NCBI RefSeq assembly: GCF_011752525.1
Contig: NZ_VWXI01000016.1
Coordinates: 62,001 to 126,000, forward strand
Length of the DNA stretch: 64,000 nt
Direction of reading: 5' to 3'
From: Pantoea sp. Cy-639
GTDB taxonomy: Bacteria > Pseudomonadota > Gammaproteobacteria > Pseudomonadales > Pseudomonadaceae
This document shows positions 7,114 through 15,790 of the stretch, piece by piece. The position numbers and the translations under genes were made by a program. Numbering within the stretch: the first letter of the stretch is position 1; the number at the start of each line of letters is the position of its first letter. The notes below the pieces were generated by a model. That model did not search any database. It was given only the letters and a program-made list of their open reading frames with translations, and had not been told where the DNA came from.

Positions 7114-9180
7114 ATGTCCGGCTGTACCCCTGTTTTTGCCCTTTCCCTGCGTGGGACCATCGCCGCACTGTGCGGCTCGCTGCTGGCACCGCTGGCCTTC
7201 GCCGCCGACAGCAGCCACGAAGGCCACGAGCACGACCTGGCCGAGCTGAGCCCGACGGTGATCACCGCCATTGCCCCGAGCTCGCCGCTGACCGTGGTCA
7301 CCAACCCCAAGGATCCACGCCAGCCCGTGCCGGCCAGCGACGGCGGCGACTACCTCAAGACCATCCCCGGCTTCGCGGTGATCCGCGCCGGCGGCACCAA
7401 TGGTGATCCCGTGCTGCGCGGCATGTTCGGCTCGCGCCTGAACATCCTCACCAATGGCGGCACTATGCTCGGTGCCTGCCCAGGCCGCATGGACGCCCCG
7501 ACCTCGTACATCTCGCCGGAAACCTACGACCGCCTCACCGTGATCAAGGGCCCGCAGAGCGTGATCTGGGGTCCTGGCGGCTCGGCCGGAACCATCCTCT
7601 TCGAACGTGAGCCGGAGAAGTTCGGCGAGCTTGGCAGCCGGGTCAACGCCAGCGTGCTGGCCGGCTCCAATGGCCGCTTCGACAAGGTGCTCGATGCCGC
7701 TGCCGGCAACAGCCTCGGCTACGTGCGCTTCGTCGGCAACCAGTCGCACTCCGATGACTTCAAGGACGGCAATGGCGACACCGTGCCGTCGCGCTGGGAC
7801 AAGTGGAACGGCGACGTCACCCTCGGCTGGACCCCAGACGCCGACACCCTGCTCGAACTCACCGCCGGCAAGGGCGACGGCGAAGCCCGCTCCGCCGGAC
7901 GCGGCATGGATGGCTCGCAGTTCAAGCGCGAAAGCCTGGGGCTGCGTTTCGAGAAGTCCAACCTCGGCGACGTGCTCGACAAGGTCGAGGCGCAGGTCTA
8001 CTACAACTACGCCGATCATGTGATGGACAACTACACCCTGCGTACCCCGTCGGGCATCGGCATGATGGGCATGCCGATGGTCAGCAATGTCGACCGCCGC
8101 ACGATGGGCGCACGGATCAAGGCCACCTGGCGCTGGGCCGACGTGGAACTGGTCAGCGGCATCGACGCGCAGACCAACGAACACCGCCAGCGCGGCGGCA
8201 TGGGCGTCAATGCGCACAAGGGCCAGCCGTGGAGCAAGGACGCCGACTTCCACAACTACGGCGCCTTCGGCGAGCTGACCTGGCATGCGACCGGTGAGGA
8301 CCGGCTGATCACCGGCGCGCGCCTGGACCGTGCCTCGGCCCGCGATTTTCGCAAGGACAGCGCCACCCAGGGCGACACCCGCGCCGACACCCTGCCCAGC
8401 GGCTTCGTGCGCTACGAGCACGACCTGGCAGCGCTCCCGGCCACCACCTACATCGGCCTTGGCCATGCCCAGCGCTTCCCGGACTACTGGGAGCTGTTCT
8501 CGCCCAAGCGACCCCCCGCCGGTGCGGTGAATGCCTTCGACGGCATCAAGCCGGAGAAGACCACCCAGCTCGACTTCGGCATCCAGTATCAGGACGAGCG
8601 CCTGGAAGCCTGGGCCTCGGGCTATGTCGGACAGATCCGCGACTACATCCTGTTCGACTACCAACGCAACAGGATGGGCTCGTTCACCTCCCAGGCGCAG
8701 AACATCGACGCCCGTATCATGGGTGGCGAACTGGGCGCAGCCTACAAGCTGACCGAGAACTGGAAGGCCGACGCCACTCTGGCCTATGCCTGGGGCAAGA
8801 ACAGCAGCGACGGCAAGGCCCTGCCACAGATGCCGCCGCTGGAAAGTCGCCTGGGGCTGACCTACAGCCGCGACGTCTGGAGCGTCGGCGCGCTGTGGCG
8901 ACTGGTCGCCGAGCAGAACCGCATCGCCCAGAACCAAGGCAACGTGGTCGGCAAGGACTATGACAAGAGCGCCGGCTTTGGCGTGTTCTCGCTCAATGGC
9001 GCCTACAAGGTGAACAACAACCTCAAGCTCAGCGCGGGCGTCGACAACCTGTTCGACAAGGCCTACGCCGAGCACCTGAACCTGGCCGGGAATGCCGGGT
9101 TCGGCTACCCGGCGAACAGCGTGCAGCCGGTGAACGAGCCAGGCAGGACCTTCTGGACCAAGGTCGACTTCAGCTTCTGA
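7114..9180 (+). CDS. oprC: TonB-dependent copper receptor OprC
   Basis: Outer-membrane 22-stranded barrel with plug that imports copper using TonB energy. The 688-aa product has a signal peptide (cleavage near residue 31, AFA-AD) and a His-rich start (HEGHEHD). The plug domain has the VIKGPQSVIWGPGGSAG motif, and the C-terminus ends in aromatic F (VDFSF). The signature copper ligands of P. aeruginosa OprC, CxxxM and HxM, are present as C122-PGR-M126 in the plug and H302-V-M304. This supports a true OprC rather than a siderophore receptor. It is the fourth gene of the copper cassette. A Shine-Dalgarno-like tgga lies 8 nt before the ATG. Confidence 0.96.
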   Translation: MSGCTPVFALSLRGTIAALCGSLLAPLAFAADSSHEGHEHDLAELSPTVITAIAPSSPLTVVTNPKDPRQPVPASDGGDYLKTIPGFAVIRAGGTNGDPVLRGMFGSRLNILTNGGTMLGACPGRMDAPTSYISPETYDRLTVIKGPQSVIWGPGGSAGTILFEREPEKFGELGSRVNASVLAGSNGRFDKVLDAAAGNSLGYVRFVGNQSHSDDFKDGNGDTVPSRWDKWNGDVTLGWTPDADTLLELTAGKGDGEARSAGRGMDGSQFKRESLGLRFEKSNLGDVLDKVEAQVYYNYADHVMDNYTLRTPSGIGMMGMPMVSNVDRRTMGARIKATWRWADVELVSGIDAQTNEHRQRGGMGVNAHKGQPWSKDADFHNYGAFGELTWHATGEDRLITGARLDRASARDFRKDSATQGDTRADTLPSGFVRYEHDLAALPATTYIGLGHAQRFPDYWELFSPKRPPAGAVNAFDGIKPEKTTQLDFGIQYQDERLEAWASGYVGQIRDYILFDYQRNRMGSFTSQAQNIDARIMGGELGAAYKLTENWKADATLAYAWGKNSSDGKALPQMPPLESRLGLTYSRDVWSVGALWRLVAEQNRIAQNQGNVVGKDYDKSAGFGVFSLNGAYKVNNNLKLSAGVDNLFDKAYAEHLNLAGNAGFGYPANSVQPVNEPGRTFWTKVDFSF

Positions 9181-9191
9181 CAACAACCAAA

Positions 9192-9213
9192 GGGCGCGGG
9201 CCTGACCGCGCCC
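9192..9213 (+). other. Intercistronic hairpin oprC/PepSY gene
   Basis: gggcgcgg and ccgcgccc form an 8-bp stem with a 6-nt loop in the 56-nt gap. No T-run follows, so partial termination or mRNA stabilisation is more likely than a full stop. Confidence 0.5.
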
Positions 9214-9236
9214 GACTCAGGTCCACGGGGGCTCCC

Positions 9237-10601
9237 ATGAGCAAACCAAATGTTTCCTTCTACAACCTGGCGTGGCGCTGGCACTTCTATGCCGGGCTGT
9301 TCGTCGCGCCGTTCATGATCCTGCTGGCGATCACCGGGATCATCTACCTGTTCAAGCCGCAGCTCGACCCGCTGCTGTACCGCGAGCTGATGGTGGTCGA
9401 GGCCGGCCACCACCGCCAGGACGCCGACAGCCTGCTGGCCAGTGTGCGCAAGGCTTACCCACAAGGCCACGTCGGCCAGTACCTGCCACCGCTGGACGCC
9501 GGGCGCAGCGCCCAGTTCGTGGTGCATGACGGCGGCCGGGAACTGAATGTCTTCGTCGATCCATACAGCGCCAAGGTGCTGGGCGAGCAGGACGGCAAGC
9601 AGAACCTGCAGGCCATCGCCCGCGCCCTGCATGGCGAGCTGATGATCGGCACGCTCGGTGACCGGCTGGTGGAGCTGGCCGCAGGCTGGGGCATCGTCCT
9701 GGTGGTGTCCGGCCTCTATCTCTGGTGGCCACGCGGACGAAACAGCGCAGGCGTATTGTGGCCACGCCTCGGCGCGCGCGGCCGGGTGCTGTGGCGCGAC
9801 CTGCATGCGGTCAGCGGTTTCTGGGGCTCGGCGCTGCTGCTGTTGATGCTGCTCAGCGGCATGACCTGGACCGGCCTGTGGGGCAAGCAGTACGCCGACC
9901 TGTGGAACCGCTTCCCGGCGGCCATGTGGAACGACGTGCCGAAATCCGACAAACAGGCGCGTGACCTCAACAATGCCCATCGCCAGACCGTGCCCTGGGC
10001 CCTGGAGAACACACCGATGCCGGTGTCCGGCGCCCACGCCGAACATGCCGGGCACCACATGATGGACCAGGCCCCGGCCGCACCGCAGCTGAGCCTGCAG
10101 CAAGTCGAGGACATCGCCACCCTGCGCAAGGTCGAGCCAGGCTACAGCATCACCCCGCCGACCAACGCCGACGGCGTGTTCACCATCGCGGTGTTCGCCG
10201 ACGACCCGCGCAACGACGCCACGCTGCATGTCGACCAGTACACCGGCCAGGTGCTGGCCGATGTGCGCTGGCAGGACTACAGCCCGGTCGCCCGTGCCAC
10301 CGAGCTGGGGGTGATGCTGCATGAAGGCAAGCTGTTCGGGCCGCTGAACCAGTTCGTCATCCTGCTGGTGTGCCTGATGATCCTGCTGGGCTCGGTGAGC
10401 GGGCTGGTGATGTGGTGGAAGCGCAAGCCGGCCAGTGGACTGGGGGTACCGCCGCTGCGCCATGACCTGCCGCGCTGGAAGGCGGCGGTGGGGGTGATGC
10501 TGGTGCTGGGCGTGGCGTTTCCGCTGGTGGGGTTGTCGATGGTGGTGATGTGGGGGGTGGATAGCCTGGTGGTAAGGCGCAAGGCCATGGCGCGGGCCTG
10601 A
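9237..10601 (+). CDS. PepSY-associated transmembrane protein, copper cassette member
   Basis: Inner-membrane protein of the PepSY_TM (PiuB/FoxB-like) family; relatives sit beside TonB-dependent receptors and some are thought to reduce the imported metal. The 454-aa product has a first membrane helix at about 17-38 preceded by WRWHFYAG. Further helices lie near 147-165, 190-213, 375-397 and 420-446. A large periplasmic loop contains a PepSY-like domain. The loop carries a His-rich patch (HAEHAGHHMMDQ, about residue 262) not needed for the fold, suggesting copper contact. It directly follows oprC. A role in copper reduction or transfer is inference. Confidence 0.88.
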   Translation: MSKPNVSFYNLAWRWHFYAGLFVAPFMILLAITGIIYLFKPQLDPLLYRELMVVEAGHHRQDADSLLASVRKAYPQGHVGQYLPPLDAGRSAQFVVHDGGRELNVFVDPYSAKVLGEQDGKQNLQAIARALHGELMIGTLGDRLVELAAGWGIVLVVSGLYLWWPRGRNSAGVLWPRLGARGRVLWRDLHAVSGFWGSALLLLMLLSGMTWTGLWGKQYADLWNRFPAAMWNDVPKSDKQARDLNNAHRQTVPWALENTPMPVSGAHAEHAGHHMMDQAPAAPQLSLQQVEDIATLRKVEPGYSITPPTNADGVFTIAVFADDPRNDATLHVDQYTGQVLADVRWQDYSPVARATELGVMLHEGKLFGPLNQFVILLVCLMILLGSVSGLVMWWKRKPASGLGVPPLRHDLPRWKAAVGVMLVLGVAFPLVGLSMVVMWGVDSLVVRRKAMARA

Positions 10602-10609
10602 GCTTGCCG

Positions 10610-10626
10610 GGGGCGCTTTGCGCCCC
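10610..10626 (+). other. GC-rich hairpin after the copper cassette
   Basis: ggggcgc-ttt-gcgcccc lies 8 nt after the stop of the PepSY gene. The stem is strong but lacks a T-run; it probably marks the 3' end of the copper transcript. Confidence 0.5.
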
Positions 10627-10781
10627 AGGATGTGTGACCCATCCGTTGACCGCCGTCATGTCGAGCATCGCCCTGTACCGCCAAGATCGTGCCGATCTGC
10701 CGCACCCGCGATCGGAACGCGACGTGATAGCCTACTTGGCTTTCGCTCACAAAAAGACTGACCCTCAATGGAATGCAGCCT

Positions 10782-12197
10782 ATGACCCGGACCTCCCAGA
10801 CACCCTCCGAAGAGCAGCACCTGCAACGCAACCTGACCAACCGGCACATCCAGCTCATCGCCATTGGCGGCGCCATCGGCACCGGCCTGTTCATGGGCTC
10901 GGGCAAGACCATCAGCCTGGCCGGCCCATCGATCATCTTCGTCTACATGATCATCGGCTTCATGCTGTTCTTCGTCATGCGCGCCATGGGCGAGCTGCTG
11001 CTGTCGAACCTCAACTACAAGTCGTTCATCGACTTTTCCGCCGACCTGCTCGGCCCCTGGGCCGGCTACTTCACTGGCTGGACCTACTGGTTCTGCTGGG
11101 TGATCACCGGCATCGCCGATGTGGTGGCGATCGCCGCCTATACCCAGTTCTGGTTCCCCGAACTGCCGCAGTGGATACCCGCGCTGACCTGCGTGGCCGT
11201 GCTGCTGTCGCTGAACCTGGTGACGGTTAAGCTGTTCGGCGAGATGGAGTTCTGGTTCGCCCTGATCAAGATCATCGCCATCATGGGCCTGGTCGCCACC
11301 GGCCTGTACATGGTGGTCACCGGCTTCCAGTCGCCGAGCGGGCACACCGCGACCCTGACCAACCTGTGGAATGACGGCGGCATGTTCCCCAACGGCATGC
11401 TGGGCTTCTTCGCCGGGTTCCAGATCGCTGTGTTCGCCTTCGTCGGTATCGAGCTGGTGGGTACCACCGCCGCCGAAGCGAAGAACCCCGAACGCACCCT
11501 GCCGCGGGCGATCAACTCGATCCCGATCCGGATCATCGTGTTCTATGTACTGGCACTGATCGCAATCATGGCCGTCACCCCGTGGCGCGACGTGGTCCCG
11601 GGCAAGAGCCCGTTCGTCGAGCTGTTCGTGCTGGCCGGCCTGCCGGCGGCGGCGAGCATCATCAACTTCGTGGTGTTGACCTCGGCGGCCTCGTCGGCCA
11701 ACAGCGGCGTGTTCTCCACCAGCCGCATGCTGTTCGGCCTGGCCCAGGAGGGCGATGCGCCCAAGGCATTCGAACGGCTGTCGCGCCGCTCGGTGCCGGC
11801 CAATGGCCTGTACTTCTCCTGCACCTGCCTGCTGCTGGGCGCGGTGCTGATCTACCTGGTACCCAATGTGATCGAAGCTTTCACCCTGGTGACGACGGTG
11901 TCGGCAGTGCTGTTCATGTTCGTCTGGACGCTGATCCTGCTGTCGTACCTGAGCTACCGCCGACAGCGCGCCGCGCTGCATGAACAGTCCACCTACAAGA
12001 TGCCCGGCGGGCGCTTCATGTGCTACGTATGCCTGGTGTTCTTCGCCGGCATCCTGGTGCTACTGAGCCTGGAAGCCGACACCCGCTCGGCGCTGGTGGT
12101 CACGCCGATCTGGTTCCTGATCCTGGCGGTGACCTATCAGTTCGTGCGCAGCAAGCGACAGCCACGCAATAGCGTGCGAGGCGCGTCCGACAACTGA
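10782..12197 (+). CDS. cycA: D-serine/D-alanine/glycine:H+ symporter CycA
   Basis: APC-superfamily inner-membrane permease. The protein is about 471 aa with 12 predicted helices. The block QLIAIGGAIGTGLFMGSGK and the ISLAGPSIIFVYMIIGFML stretch closely match E. coli CycA as remembered, more closely than AroP or ProY. The segment WFCWVITGIADVVAI also fits CycA. Two in-frame ATGs exist (10773 and 10782). The second has a tgga 9 nt upstream while the first has none at a usable distance, so 10782 is chosen. It stands alone between the copper cassette and a converging chemoreceptor, with its own upstream gap of 180 nt. Confidence 0.92.
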   Translation: MTRTSQTPSEEQHLQRNLTNRHIQLIAIGGAIGTGLFMGSGKTISLAGPSIIFVYMIIGFMLFFVMRAMGELLLSNLNYKSFIDFSADLLGPWAGYFTGWTYWFCWVITGIADVVAIAAYTQFWFPELPQWIPALTCVAVLLSLNLVTVKLFGEMEFWFALIKIIAIMGLVATGLYMVVTGFQSPSGHTATLTNLWNDGGMFPNGMLGFFAGFQIAVFAFVGIELVGTTAAEAKNPERTLPRAINSIPIRIIVFYVLALIAIMAVTPWRDVVPGKSPFVELFVLAGLPAAASIINFVVLTSAASSANSGVFSTSRMLFGLAQEGDAPKAFERLSRRSVPANGLYFSCTCLLLGAVLIYLVPNVIEAFTLVTTVSAVLFMFVWTLILLSYLSYRRQRAALHEQSTYKMPGGRFMCYVCLVFFAGILVLLSLEADTRSALVVTPIWFLILAVTYQFVRSKRQPRNSVRGASDN

Positions 12198-12207
12198 TTC
12201 TCGCCCC

Positions 12208-12286
12208 ATCGCGGGGCAAGTCCGCTCCCACGCAAGCCTGCCTCTGTATTGGTCAGGTTTGCATGGGAGCGGACTTGCCCCGCGAT
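12208..12286. repeat. REP pair (BIME-like) between cycA and chemoreceptor gene
   Basis: A perfect 23-bp inverted repeat (atcgcggggcaagtccgctc..., arms 12208-12230 and 12264-12286) encloses a 33-nt spacer. This is the typical layout of Pseudomonas REP elements in a convergent intergenic gap. It can fold into a cruciform or strong RNA hairpin and likely acts as a bidirectional transcript end. Confidence 0.85.
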
Positions 12287-12291
12287 GCCTT

Positions 12292-14226
12292 TCAGGCCCT
12301 GAACTGCCCCAGGCTCGAGCGCAACTGCGCGGCCAGGTCGTCCAGCACCTTGCTGCTGGCCGTGGTCTGCATCACCACTTCGGCCGAACGCTCGGCCTGG
12401 GCATGAATCGTCTCCACCCGTCCACGCACCGCCTGCGCACCATTGGCCTGCTGCTCGGCCGCCCGGGTCGCCAGGCCAATGGCCGCATGCACCTGCTCCA
12501 CCGCCGCCTGCACCGACTGCTGGCGCCGCTCGTTGTCACGCAGCACCAGCAAGCCTTCGCTGGCCTGGCGCCCAGCCTGGCTGATGGTCGCCACCGCCTC
12601 CTTGGCACCCTGCTGCAGGGCGGTGATGTGTGACTGGATATCCCCGGTCGAGCTCTGGGTCTTGCTCGCCAAGGCGCGCACCTCATCGGCCACCACGGCG
12701 AATCCACGCCCGGTCTCACCGGCCCGCGCCGCCTCGATGGCTGCATTGAGCGCCAGCAGGTTGGTCTGCTCGGCAATGCCATGGATCACCGTCAACACCA
12801 CCTCGATCTGCTCGCTCTGCTTGGCCAGGCGTTCGATCACCTGCGAGCCGGTCTGCACCTCGCCGGCCAGGTTCTCGATCAGCCGCGCCAGCTGGGTGGA
12901 AGCACGGCTGTTCTCGTCGGTGGCCTGGCGGATGTCCACCACCTGCTGCAAGGCAGCCTGCATCGCGTGACTCTCGGCCTGGGCCTCATCGGCCATGCTC
13001 GACAGGTCGCGCAGGCTGGCCGCCACCTCGTCGCGCTGCAGCGCGGCCGCGGCATCGGCACCGGCATTGCGCTGGGCCATGCTGCCGATCTCCAGGCCGG
13101 TACGCTGGGCCACCTCGCCCGCCTCGCGCACGATGGGCTGCAGCTTGTCGACGAAACGGTTGACGGCCGATGCCATGTCACCGATTTCGTCGCGACTGTC
13201 GAGCGTCACACGCTTGGTCAGGTCGCCCTCGCCCGCCGCCAGGTCATCGAGCGCCGCGATCAGCAGGCGCAGCTTGCTCACCACCCGCCGCCCAAGCACC
13301 ACGGCAACGACCAGCAGCACCCCCAGCCCCACCAGTACCAACCCCAGGCCGATGCGCCAGCGCAGCTCGCCGGCAGCATCACGGACAGTCTGCGCGGTAT
13401 TGGCCTGCATCGCCGTGGCGCTGTGCTGGGCGGTCTCCAGGCGCGCGCGCAAGGCCTTGCCGCTGTCGGCCGCGGCCGCCACCAGGCTGTCGCCGACCAA
13501 CTGCTCGCCGCTGGCGATCAAGGCATTGAAGCGTTGGTCGAGTGCCTGCAGCTCCTTGTCGACACCTGCGGTGGACACCCCCATCAACACCTTGCCGATC
13601 TCGGCGCCATTGGGATTGATCGACGCCTCGATGAAGTACACCGACGGATCCTTGCGCGCCGCATCCAGCACCTTGTCCAGCGTTCGCTCGCCCTGCCCCT
13701 TGTCGATCAGGGCCTGGTTGATCGGGTTCTGCCGGTTGAGGTAGCGCGTCAGATGCTGGCCCTGGGCATCGTCATAGATCACGAACAGCACGTTGGGGTT
13801 GCGCTGGGCACGGCGCGCAAAGTCCGAAAGCATCGGCGCGTCGTTGTCCCAGATCGCTCTCGGCGCCACCGAGGCCAGCAGCTCGGCCATGTCGTTGGCC
13901 GAATCCTTGAGGTTCTGCTCGAGGGTCGCGCGCAACTGCTGCTGCTCATCGTGCAGGCGACTGGAAAGACCGGCACTCAAACGCTGGCGAGTACTGGCGG
14001 AAAGGTTTTCAAGCCCGCTGCGAACGTCCTGGCCGGCCTGCCCCAGCTCAGAGGCCAGTTGGCGACTGTCATCGCCCAGGCGCGCCCCAAGGTCGGCCTC
14101 CAGGGCGGTGACCGTGCTCCGCGTCAGTGCAACGGCGACCAGCACCTGCACCAGAAGAGCGATACCAAGCGCAACAAACACAGGCCGCAAGAGGCGGCTT
14201 CGTAACAGTGAAAGGATGGCGGACAC
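12292..14226 (-). CDS. Methyl-accepting chemotaxis protein
   Basis: Transmembrane chemoreceptor that signals through CheW/CheA. The 644-aa product has a first helix at about 8-33, a mostly helical periplasmic sensor region (about 34-290), a second helix at about 296-315, and a HAMP domain (about 316-370). The cytoplasmic signalling coil carries the conserved hairpin tip around IAEQTNLLALNAAIEAARAGE and FAVVADEVR. The start is a GTG at 14226 with gaggg 9 nt upstream. The ligand cannot be told from sequence. No CheR/CheB-docking pentapeptide is seen at the C-terminus, which ends LGQFRA. It lies upstream of purA on the same strand order but is separated from it by a terminator. Confidence 0.93.
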   Translation of the reverse strand: MSAILSLLRSRLLRPVFVALGIALLVQVLVAVALTRSTVTALEADLGARLGDDSRQLASELGQAGQDVRSGLENLSASTRQRLSAGLSSRLHDEQQQLRATLEQNLKDSANDMAELLASVAPRAIWDNDAPMLSDFARRAQRNPNVLFVIYDDAQGQHLTRYLNRQNPINQALIDKGQGERTLDKVLDAARKDPSVYFIEASINPNGAEIGKVLMGVSTAGVDKELQALDQRFNALIASGEQLVGDSLVAAAADSGKALRARLETAQHSATAMQANTAQTVRDAAGELRWRIGLGLVLVGLGVLLVVAVVLGRRVVSKLRLLIAALDDLAAGEGDLTKRVTLDSRDEIGDMASAVNRFVDKLQPIVREAGEVAQRTGLEIGSMAQRNAGADAAAALQRDEVAASLRDLSSMADEAQAESHAMQAALQQVVDIRQATDENSRASTQLARLIENLAGEVQTGSQVIERLAKQSEQIEVVLTVIHGIAEQTNLLALNAAIEAARAGETGRGFAVVADEVRALASKTQSSTGDIQSHITALQQGAKEAVATISQAGRQASEGLLVLRDNERRQQSVQAAVEQVHAAIGLATRAAEQQANGAQAVRGRVETIHAQAERSAEVVMQTTASSKVLDDLAAQLRSSLGQFRA

Positions 14227-14385
14227 GTTGTAACCCTCGTGTTTCGGGTGCCATTACTCTGATGGCATCTACAGAAACTTCTTACAGCAAGGGTTATGCC
14301 TGAGACAGCAGGTATAAACGCCAAAGGGCAGAGAGGATAAAGGCATTTATGCGCGGCGCATGCGCGAGAACGGGCAGCGCACATG

Positions 14386-14417
14386 AAAACGCCGCGCCTC
14401 CTTGCGGGGGCGCGGCG
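14386..14417 (-). terminator. Terminator of purA
   Basis: On the minus strand a 9-bp stem (cgccgcgcc / ggcgcggcg) is followed by four T residues, 26 nt past the purA stop. This is a convincing intrinsic terminator. Confidence 0.8.
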
Positions 14418-14442
14418 TCGAATCAACTACCGAGGCAGCCGA

Positions 14443-15735
14443 TCAGGCGAACGGGTGACGTAGCACGATGGTCTCGTTGCGGTCCGGGCCGGTCGAAATG
14501 ATGTCGATCGGCGCGCCGATCAGTTGCTCGATGCGAGTGATGTAGGCACGCGCATTGGCCGGCAGTTCTTCCAGGGTCTTGGCGCCCAGGGTCGACTCGC
14601 TCCAGCCTGGCAGCTCTTCGTACACCGGCTGCAGGCCGATGTAGCTGTCGGCATCGGTCGGTGCTTCGATGACCGCACCGTGCTCGTCCTTGTAGCCAAC
14701 GCAGATGTTGATGGTTTCCAGGCCGTCCAGCACGTCCAGCTTGGTCAGGCAGATGCCCGAGATGCTGTTGACGTCGATGGCGCGACGCAGGATCACGGCA
14801 TCGAACCAGCCGCAACGGCGGGCACGACCGGTGGTCGAGCCGAACTCGTGGCCACGCTTGGCCAAGGTGGCGCCGGTCTCGTCGAACAGTTCGGTCGGGA
14901 ACGGACCGGAACCGACACGGGTGGTGTAGGCCTTGGTGATGCCGAGGATGTAGTCCAGGTACATCGGGCCAACGCCGGAACCGGTGGAGATGCCGCCGGC
15001 GGTGGTGTTGGAGCTGGTGACGTACGGGTAGGTACCGTGGTCGATGTCCAGCAGCGAGCCCTGGGCGCCTTCGAACATGATGTCCTTGCCGGCGCGACGC
15101 AGGTTGTGCAGCTCGGCGGTGACGTCGAGCATCATCGGCTTGAGTTGCTCGGCGTAAGCCATGCACTCGTCCAGGGTCTGCTGGAAGTCGATGGCCGGCT
15201 CTTTGTAGTAATTGACCAGCTGGAAGTTGTGGTAGTCCAGCAGCTCGCCGAGCTTGGCGGCGAAGCGCTCGCGGTGGAACAGGTCACCGACGCGCAGGCC
15301 GCGACGCGCGACCTTGTCTTCGTAAGCTGGGCCGATACCGCGGCCGGTAGTGCCGATCTTGGCTTCGCCACGGGCTTTTTCACGCGCCTGGTCCAGCGCA
15401 ACGTGGTACGACAGGATCAGCGGAGCCGCCGGGCTGATACGCAGGCGCTCGCGCACCGGTACGCCCTTCTCTTCCAGCTTGGTGATTTCACGCATCAGCG
15501 CATCCGGGGCAACGACCACGCCGTTGCCGATCAGGCACTGCACGCCTTCACGCAGGATACCGGACGGAATCAGGTGCAGAACGGTCTTCTCACCGTTGAT
15601 CACCAGGGTGTGACCCGCGTTGTGGCCACCTTGGTAGCGCACGACGGCGGCAGCATGTTCGGTCAGCAGATCGACGATCTTGCCTTTGCCCTCATCACCC
15701 CACTGGGTGCCCAGGACGACGACATTCTTACCCAT
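14443..15735 (-). CDS. purA: Adenylosuccinate synthetase
   Basis: Catalyses the GTP-dependent joining of IMP and aspartate, the first committed step to AMP. The 430-aa product shows the P-loop opening GTQWGDEGKGKI at residues 8-19, the active-site GGHNAGHT segment, and the family block SSNTTAGGIS. The open frame begins 5 codons upstream, but the ATG at 15735 gives the standard N-terminus MGKNVVVLG. hisZ lies 55 nt upstream on the same strand, an order conserved in Pseudomonas. Confidence 0.98.
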   Translation of the reverse strand: MGKNVVVLGTQWGDEGKGKIVDLLTEHAAAVVRYQGGHNAGHTLVINGEKTVLHLIPSGILREGVQCLIGNGVVVAPDALMREITKLEEKGVPVRERLRISPAAPLILSYHVALDQAREKARGEAKIGTTGRGIGPAYEDKVARRGLRVGDLFHRERFAAKLGELLDYHNFQLVNYYKEPAIDFQQTLDECMAYAEQLKPMMLDVTAELHNLRRAGKDIMFEGAQGSLLDIDHGTYPYVTSSNTTAGGISTGSGVGPMYLDYILGITKAYTTRVGSGPFPTELFDETGATLAKRGHEFGSTTGRARRCGWFDAVILRRAIDVNSISGICLTKLDVLDGLETINICVGYKDEHGAVIEAPTDADSYIGLQPVYEELPGWSESTLGAKTLEELPANARAYITRIEQLIGAPIDIISTGPDRNETIVLRHPFA

Positions 15736-15790
15736 TACATTTGTCCTCATTCACGCAAACTTGGTGCCGGCCCACTGCCGGCGAAGAATC

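Noticed and set aside
6925..9186. 753-codon frame antisense to oprC
   Set aside because: Shadow of oprC; no recognisable domain and biased composition.
14259..14284. Possible FliA promoter upstream of the chemoreceptor gene (TAAG-N14-GCCATCAG)
   Set aside because: Only about half of the -10 positions match and the spacing is off; the motAB site shows what a good one looks like.
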